Part shown: positions 56,957 to 64,000 of the stretch, piece by piece | Layout of the letters: each line of letters starts with the position of its first letter | How positions within the stretch are numbered: the stretch's first letter is position 1 | From: Granulicella sp. | Lineage (GTDB): Bacteria > Acidobacteriota > Terriglobia > Terriglobales > Acidobacteriaceae | Direction: 5' to 3' | NCBI GenBank assembly: GCA_027335345.1 | Contig: DAHWOF010000033.1 | Span: 1-64,000 of the forward strand | DNA: 64,000 nucleotides | Position numbers and translations under genes: made by a program | Notes under the pieces: model-generated | The model's input: the letters and a program-made list of their open reading frames with translations, nothing else | Databases searched by the model: none | What the model was told of the DNA's origin: nothing

Positions 56957-58116
56957 TCCCCTTCTCTGCCATGGAAGGCAGCGCGATAGATGAATTCAGC
57001 GTCCCGCTGGGTCATGGAGCGGGGGTTGTTTCGCATCAGCCGCGTGATGGCCAGACCTTCCGCGGCCAGCGATGGAATCTCTGATTCCGCGACGCCAAGC
57101 GCGGAGAGGCGCATCTCCAAGCCAGTCTCTTCGATCATGCGGTAGAGATGGGCGACTCCGGCGCGGGCGCTGTCCATGGCGGAGGCGTACTCTGGAGCGC
57201 CCAGCGCCCTGGCGATGGCGGCGTAGCGCTGCGGCGCTGCGGAGGCATTGAAGCGCAGGACATGGGGCAACAGAACAGCATTGGCGTGGCCGTGCGCGAT
57301 GTGGTGGCGGCTACCCAACGGATAGCTGAGCGCATGCACCGCCGCAGTGTTGACGGGGCCCAGGCATAGGCCGCCATAGAGACTGCCGAGCGCCAGATGC
57401 GTGCGGGCTTCAATATCGTCCGGCGCCTGCACCGCGGCCACCAGATGACCGGCGATGTGGCGTATGCCGTCCAGAGCCCAGGTGTCCACCAGCGGATGCG
57501 CAAAGTTGTTGGCATAGGCCTCCACGCAGTGGGTGAGCGCATCAAGGCCTGTGGCGGCGGTAACATGCGGAGGAACGCTAAGGGTCAGCTCCGGATCGAT
57601 GAAGGCGGCGTCGGGAACAAGATGGGGACTGATCACCGCCCGTTTGGCTGTCGCCGCCTCGTCCAGCAGGATGGAGTTGGGCGAGACTTCGCTGCCGGTT
57701 CCGCTGGTGGTAGGAATGCAAACCAGTGGCAGCCTGCGCGCGGCAAGATTTCCGATGCCCCATACTTCGGCGAGGGATTGGCTGCCGTCGGCCAGTGCGG
57801 CCAGGAGTTTGGCAACATCCAGGGCGCTGCCCCCGCCAATGCCGACGATCGCGTCCGGCGCAACCGTCTGCGCGTACTGCAAGAGGCGATGGAAGTCCTC
57901 CAGCGTCGGTTCGCGGTGGATGCCGGCATCAATGATGGCATTGGGATGGAGCCGCTCGGCATGGCTGCGGCTGCTGCGCGTAGCCACCACCAAAGGGCGT
58001 GCGATGCCAAGAGCCCGCAGATGCTCTTCAGCACTGGAGATTGCACCCGCTCCAAAGACCAGAAGCGGAACCTGCTGCAGGGCTATCGGAGAACGCTGCG
58101 GGAACTGCGAGTTCAC
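56953..58116 (-). CDS. Iron-containing (group III) alcohol dehydrogenase
   Basis: 387 residues with the NAD-binding half (PDAIVGIGGGSALDVAKLLA) and CIPTTSGTGSEVSPNSIL. The metal-binding helical half has GLDALTHCVEAYANN and SRHHIAHGHANAVLLPHVL, which supply the Asp/His ligands. Members reduce or oxidise lactaldehyde, glycerol, butanol or maleylacetate. In this operon, beside an aldolase that should give pyruvate plus an aldehyde, it may process that aldehyde. It overlaps both neighbours by four bases. Confidence 0.9.
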   Translation of the reverse strand: MNSQFPQRSPIALQQVPLLVFGAGAISSAEEHLRALGIARPLVVATRSSRSHAERLHPNAIIDAGIHREPTLEDFHRLLQYAQTVAPDAIVGIGGGSALDVAKLLAALADGSQSLAEVWGIGNLAARRLPLVCIPTTSGTGSEVSPNSILLDEAATAKRAVISPHLVPDAAFIDPELTLSVPPHVTAATGLDALTHCVEAYANNFAHPLVDTWALDGIRHIAGHLVAAVQAPDDIEARTHLALGSLYGGLCLGPVNTAAVHALSYPLGSRHHIAHGHANAVLLPHVLRFNASAAPQRYAAIARALGAPEYASAMDSARAGVAHLYRMIEETGLEMRLSALGVAESEIPSLAAEGLAITRLMRNNPRSMTQRDAEFIYRAAFHGREGE

Positions 58117-58925
58117 GGCTTGACCTCCTGGCTGCGCTGAGCCCGCGCGCCGCTGCGGGCAAGCAACTCACGGGCCTTGTTCAGGTTGTCGCCGGCTGCC
58201 TGCCTGAGGCAGGCGATGTCATTGGAACAGAAGAGCAGGTCGATGCCCAACTCGATCCAGAAGGGATAGTCGGCGGGTGCGCAGGCGGTGGCGATGCTCT
58301 TGTTGTTGGCTCTGCCGGCGCGCACGATCCTCTCCGCGGCCGCCTTCACCTCCGGATGGCTGGTGTGGAAAGGGCGCCCAAGGCTGGCAGCCAGATCAGC
58401 CGGGCCGATGAACAGATCGGATCCAGGGATGGCAGCTAGTTCCTCGACGCGCTCCAGGCCGCTACCGGTTTCGATCTGAGCCATGAGACATAGGTCTTCA
58501 TTGATCTTCTTCTGCGTGGCGACCATATCGTTGGGCACGCCGTAACGGTAGGCCCGAGAGACGGAGAAGATGCCTCGTGCGCCCTCAGGGGCAAAGCGGG
58601 CAAATTTTTGCAGTTCGTGGATCTGCTCCGGTCGCTCGATCATGGGCACATCCAGGATGTCCGGTCCGCACTCGGCTGCCTTGAGCACGTTGGCCCGCTG
58701 CGTATCGGGGATCCGGATCATCGTCAATATACCGGCGCCGGCTGCCATGCGGCAGAGGTCGGCCGCCTCCGCAAAGGAGATGTGACCGTGCTCCATCTCG
58801 ATCCAGACGGCCTGGTAGCCAAGTTCGGCGGCGATTTCGAGAAAGACGGGATCGTAAAAATAAAGCGCCGCGCCAAAGAGCGTTCTACCACCGTTGTTGT
58901 GGACAGCCTGCTGCAAACGATTCAT
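58113..58925 (-). CDS. HpcH/HpaI-family 2-keto-3-deoxy acid aldolase
   Basis: ATG 58925 is preceded by AGGAG with a 7-base spacer and gives 270 residues, the usual size; a longer frame runs back into the symporter gene in another frame. Motifs: AVWIEMEHGHISFAEAADLC, AGAGILTMIRIPD, CGPDILDVPMIERPEQ, LMAQIETGSGLERVEEL and SDLFIGPADLAASLGRP, with the Glu and Asp that bind the divalent metal. Relatives cleave 2-keto-3-deoxy sugar acids or related compounds to pyruvate and an aldehyde. It shares four-base ATGA overlaps with both flanking genes. Confidence 0.9.
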   Translation of the reverse strand: MNRLQQAVHNNGGRTLFGAALYFYDPVFLEIAAELGYQAVWIEMEHGHISFAEAADLCRMAAGAGILTMIRIPDTQRANVLKAAECGPDILDVPMIERPEQIHELQKFARFAPEGARGIFSVSRAYRYGVPNDMVATQKKINEDLCLMAQIETGSGLERVEELAAIPGSDLFIGPADLAASLGRPFHTSHPEVKAAAERIVRAGRANNKSIATACAPADYPFWIELGIDLLFCSNDIACLRQAAGDNLNKARELLARSGARAQRSQEVKP

Positions 58926-60481
58926 GATGGATCTCCTGATGGAAGAGGTGAGAGCGGTCTCTGCTTGCTCTGGGCGAGCCAATCCCAGAGCGTGTAGCCG
59001 AGGGCGAGGTCGGACCGAGACGGAAAGAGAACCGTTCCGAAAAGGCCCGCGGCCAGAAACAGGACGTTGCCGCAGGCGCCGATGGTGTACTCGCTCCAGG
59101 GGTAGTTGAAGCCGTGTAGGTTGACGATCTTTCCACCGTCGAGGGTGAGAACAGCGTAGGTGGTGAAGATCAGGTTGGAGAGGATGGCGATGAGAGCTGC
59201 CGTACGGCTGGCGCGCCGAAAGAGAAACGCCAGCAGAAAGAGCCCGGCGAGCCCGCCGGCGAGGATCGCCGTGGCTGCGTAATAGAGCGCCAGAGCCGAG
59301 CCGTGAGAATAGGTAAGACCGAGCGCGACCGCAATAGCCAGCAAACCGCACAGCGCGATCGCCAGCTTGCCAAAGCGGAGCCGTTGCGCGTCCGTGCAGC
59401 GCGGATAGAACTGGGAGTGAAGATCCTGCACCAGAATGAGACCGACGCAGTTGAGATCCGACGCCACCATGGACATGGCAGCGCCAAACAGCGCGGCCAG
59501 AAAGGTGCCGCTCACCCAGGAGGGCATATGCGAAACCATGTAAAGCGGAAAGACCTGATCAACGTGCGTCACTCCTGCCGGCAGGGTCTGCCCGGTCAGG
59601 CGATAGAGCGCCCACAAAAGCGAACCGATAAACATGAATCCGGTCCAGACCGGCAGACAGAGCGACGCTCCCAGGGCCATCCCGCGCAGCGCGCCGCGAT
59701 CGGATCTGGCTGCAAGATAGCGCTGCACCACGCTCTGGTCGGCGGTGTAGCGCTGCAGGTAGAAGAAGACGCCATAGATGGCCAGCGTCCAGAACGTCGG
59801 CTGAGACAGGTCAAAGCGCATCGAGCCAAGACTCATCTTGTGACTGGACGCGATGAGATGCACCATGGCCGCCGGTCTGGCGCCGGAGAAAAACAGCAGG
59901 ATCACCAGCGTCACGGCCATGCCGGCCCACAACAGAAATCCCTGAACCACATCGGTCCAGATCACCGCGGAGAAGCCGCCCATCAGGGTGTAAAAGACGG
60001 TAATCGCCCCCAGAACGGCAATCAGCCAGCCCATGGACCAGCCAGTGCAACTGGCCGCCGAGAGCGCCAGCAGATAGAAGACGAACCCCATCTTGACGAA
60101 GCTGCCCAAGGCGACGGTCAAAGCGGCGTACATGCGCACCAGGCGGCCGAAACGCCGGCCGAAGTACTCGTAAACCGACATGACAACCGAGTGACGCAGG
60201 AATGGAACGACGATCGGCCCGACGACAAGAATAACCAGCAGAAAGAAGATGCCCGGGGAGAGCAACGACCAGTCACCGGCGTAGGCCGCGCCAGGATAGG
60301 CGATGAAGGTGACGCTGGTGATGGTGGTGGCCAGCAGCGAAAGCCCCGCCGCCCATCCCGGCACGGAGCGGCCCGCGACAAAGTAGGCATCCGTGGTCCT
60401 CTGCCGACCGTAGAAGCGCAGGCTGATGCCGACCAGCGTAACCAGGTAGGCGGCGATAAGGAAGACATCCACCGGATGCAT
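58922..60481 (-). CDS. Sodium:solute symporter (SSS family)
   Basis: 519 residues with about thirteen membrane segments. The family appearance is clear: FYGRQRTTDAYFVAGRSVPG and SLLATTITSVTFIAYPGAAY at the N-terminus (sodium-site region), EYFGRRFGRLVRMYAAL, and LMGGFSAVIWTDVVQGFLLW. SSS carriers import sugars, acids or amino acids with Na+. Its ATG follows the stop of pdxA2 directly. In context it probably imports the sugar acid or oligosaccharide fed to this operon. Confidence 0.92.
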   Translation of the reverse strand: MHPVDVFLIAAYLVTLVGISLRFYGRQRTTDAYFVAGRSVPGWAAGLSLLATTITSVTFIAYPGAAYAGDWSLLSPGIFFLLVILVVGPIVVPFLRHSVVMSVYEYFGRRFGRLVRMYAALTVALGSFVKMGFVFYLLALSAASCTGWSMGWLIAVLGAITVFYTLMGGFSAVIWTDVVQGFLLWAGMAVTLVILLFFSGARPAAMVHLIASSHKMSLGSMRFDLSQPTFWTLAIYGVFFYLQRYTADQSVVQRYLAARSDRGALRGMALGASLCLPVWTGFMFIGSLLWALYRLTGQTLPAGVTHVDQVFPLYMVSHMPSWVSGTFLAALFGAAMSMVASDLNCVGLILVQDLHSQFYPRCTDAQRLRFGKLAIALCGLLAIAVALGLTYSHGSALALYYAATAILAGGLAGLFLLAFLFRRASRTAALIAILSNLIFTTYAVLTLDGGKIVNLHGFNYPWSEYTIGACGNVLFLAAGLFGTVLFPSRSDLALGYTLWDWLAQSKQRPLSPLPSGDPS

Positions 60482-61486
60482 TTAGCGAACGCCTCCGGCG
60501 GCGGCCGAGGTCGTGGTCGACCCGGAAGCCTTGGCCAGCTTGCCGCCGGCCATGCGCGCTGCCAGACGCATGGCGGCCTTCATATTGGTGGCGTCCGCCA
60601 GGTTGCGTCCTGCGATGTCAAAGGCAGTGCCGTGATCCACGGAGGTGCGCAGGATAGGCGTTCCCAGCGAGACATTCACCGTGCCGGCAAAGTCGATCAG
60701 CTTCATGGGAATGTGTCCCTGGTCGTGGTACATGGCCACGATGAGATCAAACTCTCCGCGCAGGCCGCGCACAAAGATGGTATCTGGAGGCCAGGGGCCG
60801 AAGCATTCCATCCCCAGGGAACGCGCCTGCGCGATGGCGGGAGCGATGATCTCCTGGTCTTGCGCGCCGAATAGGCCGTGCTCTCCCGCATGAGGATTCA
60901 GCCCGCAAACGCCGATGCGCGGCGGTCTCTGCAACATCAGGGTGAGCGCCTCATGGCCAAGCTCCAGCGTGCGGAGAATGCGCGAGGTCTCCAGCCGGCA
61001 GGCCTGCTCCAGCGGGATATGCGTGCTGACGTGCACGGTGGAAAGCTTCTCGGAGACCAGCAGCATCCGGGACTCGGTGGCCCCGGTCAGCTCTGCGATG
61101 TACTCCGTGTGGCCGCTGAAGGCCCGTCCGGAGAGCGTAACCGCTTCCTTGTTGAGAGGCGCTGTCACCATCGCATCCGCTTCACCGCTCATGCACATCG
61201 TGACGGCGCGGCGGACGTAGCCTATGGCCGCCAACCCATACTCCGCCCGCAATTGGCCAAAGGCAATGGGATGATCCTCAGCCAGATCGCCAGTGGCGAC
61301 AATCGTACAAGGCAAGCCGGCAGGATCAATCTCCGCGATGCGGCCGGCGGCGTTGAGAGCCGCATGGTCGGCGATGAGAGACCAGCGAGCCAGTTGGGCC
61401 AGCGCCGGGTCAGCCAGAGCCTTGAGTGCCACCTCGGCGCCAACGCCGGCCGGGTCTCCGATACTGATGGCAATGTGAGGAATCAT
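60482..61486 (-). CDS. pdxA2: PdxA2-type 4-phospho-tetronate dehydrogenase (PdxA family)
   Basis: 334 residues aligned with PdxA throughout: ISIGDPAGVGAEVALKAL at the start, MVTAPLNKEAV, SGHTEYIAELTG, CGLNPHAGEHGLFGAQDQEI, and the metal-site MYHDQGHIPMKL with DHGTAFDIAG. PdxA proper serves vitamin B6 synthesis. PdxA2 paralogues next to DUF1537 kinases oxidise D-threonate- or D-erythronate-4-phosphate, giving dihydroxyacetone phosphate and CO2. The four-base overlap with a DUF1537 kinase and the absence of B6 genes favour the PdxA2 role. Substrate stereochemistry cannot be read from the sequence. Confidence 0.85.
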   Translation of the reverse strand: MIPHIAISIGDPAGVGAEVALKALADPALAQLARWSLIADHAALNAAGRIAEIDPAGLPCTIVATGDLAEDHPIAFGQLRAEYGLAAIGYVRRAVTMCMSGEADAMVTAPLNKEAVTLSGRAFSGHTEYIAELTGATESRMLLVSEKLSTVHVSTHIPLEQACRLETSRILRTLELGHEALTLMLQRPPRIGVCGLNPHAGEHGLFGAQDQEIIAPAIAQARSLGMECFGPWPPDTIFVRGLRGEFDLIVAMYHDQGHIPMKLIDFAGTVNVSLGTPILRTSVDHGTAFDIAGRNLADATNMKAAMRLAARMAGGKLAKASGSTTTSAAAGGVR

Positions 61487-62622
61487 GATCCTGCCCGTCC
61501 CGATAGGCGCTGGAGTAGCTGATTCAGAGCCGAAGCAGCCCCGAGACCGCCCGATTTGGTGACGACAATCTTGCCGTCCGCCAATCCGCCCTGCGCCACC
61601 GCCCAGGGAATGCCGGGCGCAAACTCGCCGCGCAGCAGCAACGACTCGACTCCCAGAGCGCGCAACGCCAGCAGTGCAGTCTCACCGCCGGTTAGCACCC
61701 AGGCGTGCGGATCGGCGCTGGAAGATGCAGCGCGGATTCTCTCCTCGTCTCCGGGCCCGCAGCGGATGCGCAGCAGCGTGGCATCGGGCAGACGTCCATA
61801 CTCGATTTGCCGGAGCTGCAGCTCGGTGACCGGATGCACGGTTCCGCAGATGACCAGCGTGCGCCCGGCAGAGGGTAGCTCTTCCTGAGAGGCCGGCGCA
61901 CCGGACACGGAGGCCAAAGCCCGAGCCAGCCCGCTGGACCCCGCAAACAGCATCCCTTCTGCCGCCAGACCAGCGCTCGCGAGCGCCTCCATGTCTTGCT
62001 GCGTGGCGCTGTCGCAGACCAGAATCGTCTTGCCGGAGCCGAGCGCCAGCGCTATCTCTGCGGGACGCGCAATCAGCGCCAGCTGCCGACGCAGATCCTC
62101 CGGAAAGCATTCGCCGATGGAGATCTGTTGAACGCTTCCGCTGGCGTCTTGAACCTGAAGGACGCCGCCTTGGACGGTCCGTCCCTCTGAGGGAAAGGCC
62201 GGGGCCAACAGAACGGCTCGGCTGCGCATGCTCTGCTGAGCGGCCAGCAGCTCCGCCGCCACTGGTCCGCGCAGTGTAGAGTCGATCTTTTTGAAGAAGA
62301 GTGCCCCACTGTCCTTGCGCAGCGCAGCAGCCGCACGCCGAACCGCGTCGGCAGCTTGCTCCGGTTCCAGGTGACGTGATCCAGTAACCATGGCCTGTAC
62401 TGCCTCGCGAGCAGCGAAGAGCGCTCGCCCTTGCAGCCACACCCGAACGCCTCTTCCAGTGCGCAGAAAGGCCACTCCAGCGTCGCATGCCCCGGTAAGA
62501 TCGTCCGCTAGCAAGCGGATCTGCGGCGGCAGCCGCGGACCTTCCGAAACAGGGCATCGATTTTGCGTGACGGATTCCGAAGTCATGCGAGGATGCGTTC
62601 CTTTATTTTCGAGAGTATACAT
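61483..62622 (-). CDS. Four-carbon acid sugar kinase (DUF1537 family)
   Basis: 379 residues. The N-terminal domain carries IRLLADDLTGACDAGVAFLR and FFKKIDSTLRGPVAAELLA. The C-terminal nucleotide-binding domain has LVICGTVHPVTELQL, AWVLTGGETALLALRALG and VVTKSGGLGAASALNQLL. Family members phosphorylate D-threonate, D-erythronate, L-erythronate, or 3-oxo-isoapionate in apionate pathways. With PdxA2 next to it, threonate or erythronate is most likely. Starts at 62622 (AGGA 5 bases upstream) or 62586. It is the first gene of the long operon; an IS110-type element lies directly upstream. Confidence 0.88.
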   Translation of the reverse strand: MYTLENKGTHPRMTSESVTQNRCPVSEGPRLPPQIRLLADDLTGACDAGVAFLRTGRGVRVWLQGRALFAAREAVQAMVTGSRHLEPEQAADAVRRAAAALRKDSGALFFKKIDSTLRGPVAAELLAAQQSMRSRAVLLAPAFPSEGRTVQGGVLQVQDASGSVQQISIGECFPEDLRRQLALIARPAEIALALGSGKTILVCDSATQQDMEALASAGLAAEGMLFAGSSGLARALASVSGAPASQEELPSAGRTLVICGTVHPVTELQLRQIEYGRLPDATLLRIRCGPGDEERIRAASSSADPHAWVLTGGETALLALRALGVESLLLRGEFAPGIPWAVAQGGLADGKIVVTKSGGLGAASALNQLLQRLSGRAGS

Positions 62623-62639
62623 TTACTTCCTATTTTGCC

Positions 62640-62808
62640 TCCATAAGACATGAACCATAGTCCGATTGGCGGAATCTGAACTCCGCTGGCGGCGCTTCAG
62701 CCTAGGACGTTAGTCATCATGGAGTGACCGGCCCTTGCGCTGGCCGTGGGTTAGGCTGTGAGCCGAAGAGGAACACAGTTCAGAGCCACAAGCGGAGAGG
62801 AACCGGTC
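62640..62808 (+). ncRNA. Candidate IS110 left-end non-coding region (possible bridge RNA)
   Basis: About 170 bases without a gene precede the transposase. IS110-group elements encode a structured guide (bridge) RNA in this position. Self-complementary pieces are visible: GACCGG (62726-62731) with CCGGTC (62803-62808), GGCC(62730s)/GGCC around TTGCGCT, and GGCT..AGCC near 62754-62764. Exact ends of element and RNA cannot be fixed without a second copy. Confidence 0.4.
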
Positions 62809-63936
62809 ATGAAGGAGAAGGTACGATTTTTGGGTTTGGATGTCCATGCCGAAACCATAGCGGTCGCCATTGCCGAGCCGGAGGGCGAGGTGCGCAGCCT
62901 AGGAACCATTGCCAACCGCGAGGAATCGATCCGCAAGCTGGTGAAGAAGCTCGGACCGGTGGAGCAGTTGCGGGCTTGCTACGAGGCCGGTCCGACGGGC
63001 TACGTTCTTTACTGGCAGTTGACCAAGCTGGGGGTCGATTGTGCGGTGATTGCGCCGACACTGGCTCCGATGAAAGCCAGCGATCGCGTCAAGACCGATC
63101 GTCGCGATGCCGAGCGGCTGGCGCGCAGTCACCGGGCCGGCGATCTGACGGCAGTTTGGGTTCCCGACGCGGGTTCCGAGGCCTTGCGCGATCTGGTTCG
63201 GGGGCGCGAGGCCGCCAAGCAGGATCAGTTGCGTGCGCGTCATCGGCTGGGCAAGTTTCTGTTGCGCTCCGGCCAGCGGCCGCCGATGGGGATCAAGGCC
63301 TGGACGCAGGCTCATTTGACCTGGGTGCGCCAGTTGCACTATGCGCAGCCGGCCCAGGAAGCCACGCGGCTGGATTATCTGCACGAGGTCGATCACATGG
63401 CCGAGCGCGTGCTGCGGCTGGAGCAGGCGATCAGCGACACGATCAAGACCGCCTCGCCCGCGATGCAGGAAGTGATCCGCGGCTTGCAGGCCTTGCGCGG
63501 CATCGCGCAGGTTTCAGCCGTAACCATCGTGGCCGAGTTGGGCAACATCACACGCTTCGAGAGTGCGCCCCAGTTGATGGGCTACAGCGGCGCCGTGCCC
63601 AGCGAGGATTCCAGCGGCAAGCGCAAGCAGCGCGGCGCGATCACCAAGACGGGCAACGCGCACTTGCGCCGCATCGCCGTTGAGGCGGCTTGGAGCTATC
63701 GGCTCAGGCCGTGCGTTGGGCCGGCGTTGCGCAAGCGACAGGAGGGTGTGCCGGAAGAGATCAAGGAGATCGCCTGGAAGGCGCAACACCGGCTGCACAA
63801 GCGGTATGCGAGACTGGCGGCGGCAGGCAAGGATCAACGCAAAATCATCACCGCCGTGGGGCGCGAACTGTTGGGCTTTATCTGGGCCATCGGCATCCAG
63901 GCCGAAGCGAGCAGCCAACAAAAGAGGGCCGCGTGA
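62809..63936 (+). CDS. IS110-family transposase
   Basis: ATG 62809 has GGAGAGG upstream and gives 375 residues; an earlier in-frame start at 62758 adds 17 unlikely residues. The N-terminal RuvC-like domain has Asp11 in FLGLDVHAETIAVAI, Glu59 in ACYEAGPTGY, and Asp97/Asp100 in KTDRRDAERLA, the DEDD set. The C-terminal Tnp_20 domain has LRGIAQVSAVTIVAELGNI and MGYSGAVPSEDSSGKRKQRG with the candidate catalytic Ser, then ITKTGNAHLRR. It recombines the element with target DNA, guided by an element-encoded RNA. It appears intact. Confidence 0.93.
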   Translation: MKEKVRFLGLDVHAETIAVAIAEPEGEVRSLGTIANREESIRKLVKKLGPVEQLRACYEAGPTGYVLYWQLTKLGVDCAVIAPTLAPMKASDRVKTDRRDAERLARSHRAGDLTAVWVPDAGSEALRDLVRGREAAKQDQLRARHRLGKFLLRSGQRPPMGIKAWTQAHLTWVRQLHYAQPAQEATRLDYLHEVDHMAERVLRLEQAISDTIKTASPAMQEVIRGLQALRGIAQVSAVTIVAELGNITRFESAPQLMGYSGAVPSEDSSGKRKQRGAITKTGNAHLRRIAVEAAWSYRLRPCVGPALRKRQEGVPEEIKEIAWKAQHRLHKRYARLAAAGKDQRKIITAVGRELLGFIWAIGIQAEASSQQKRAA

Positions 63937-64000
63937 AAAGCAAAAAACAAAAGCAAAAACGCAGCTAAGAGAAAAACAAAAACGAGAGATGAACAACTCC

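Larger units (their letters stand above)
62640..64000 (+). mobile_element. IS110-family insertion sequence (left end approximate, right end not seen)
   Basis: Contains one DEDD-type transposase gene with a non-coding left flank. No terminal inverted repeats are evident, as usual for the IS110 group. After the stop (63936) the sequence is A-rich (repeated CAAAAA and GAAAAAC) to the window edge. The left boundary lies somewhere after the start of the kinase gene at 62622. Confidence 0.7.

Noticed and set aside
59303-60874. 523-codon open frame opposite the symporter and pdxA2
   Set aside because: Composition is dominated by His, Arg, Gln and Gly; it spans two real genes and has no recognisable fold.
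60482-61486. Vitamin B6 PdxA
   Set aside because: There are no B6 genes nearby, and the four-base overlap with a DUF1537 kinase is the hallmark of the PdxA2 tetronate pathway.

Overview
The window looks like a chromosomal segment of a soil-type member of the Acidobacteriota (class Terriglobia, relatives of Granulicella, Terriglobus or Edaphobacter). This is judged from content, not from a database search. The clues are an Oar-like TonB-dependent receptor with an N-terminal carboxypeptidase-regulatory repeat, a CadC-like winged-helix/TolB-propeller membrane regulator, many secreted glycoside hydrolases, a GC-rich composition, and an RNase E/G with a very large insertion in its S1 domain. There is no plasmid or phage signature. 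The only clear mobile element is an IS110-type insertion sequence at the right edge.

Layout. 1-9 kb: a partial TonB receptor divergent from a membrane regulator, then a GH31 alpha-glucosidase, an FHS-type sugar permease and a thioredoxin reductase. 9.6-19 kb (minus strand): RNase E/G, then the rod-shape cluster mreC-mreD-mrdA-rodA, without mreB. 19-29 kb: recG, a single-domain response regulator, a PhzF-like protein, a Wzz-like chain-length protein, a divergent Lgt, hpt and aroA. 29-36 kb (minus): GH106-like and GH35-like hydrolases, a GT9 glycosyltransferase and a LacI regulator. 36-39 kb (minus): metY-metX, preceded by what looks like a Met/Cys-rich leader-peptide attenuator. 39-45 kb: a J-domain protein, a small unknown protein, a Wzi-like outer-membrane protein, a phosphoglycosyl transferase, and an overlapping rhodanese/TlpA pair. 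45-47 kb: a YihY-type membrane protein and a queG gene broken by one in-frame amber codon. 47.5-52 kb (plus): two large exported hydrolases. 51.8-62.6 kb (minus): a tightly packed eight-gene set running four-carbon-acid kinase, PdxA2-type dehydrogenase, Na+/solute symporter, HpcH/HpaI aldolase, iron alcohol dehydrogenase, GH63-like glucosidase, SUMF1/BNR/MORN fusion, GH43-like hydrolase. 62.6-64 kb: an IS110-type element abutting the promoter of that set.

How it fits together. Most accessory content concerns plant or microbial polysaccharides. Secreted hydrolases of at least seven families cut glycans. The TonB receptor, FHS permease and SSS symporter would import products. The kinase/PdxA2/aldolase/alcohol dehydrogenase block would feed four-carbon or 2-keto-3-deoxy sugar acids into central metabolism. 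Wzz, Wzi, the phosphoglycosyl transferase and GT9 point to a surface polysaccharide made from genes scattered in the region. At least four copies of a short palindromic repeat family, previously unnamed as far as I can tell, sit in intergenic regions between 26.8 and 42 kb.

The most novel-looking items are the metYX leader, the S1-split RNase E/G, the palindromic repeat family, the SUMF1-sialidase-MORN fusion, and the linkage of four-carbon sugar-acid catabolism to a glycan-degradation operon.
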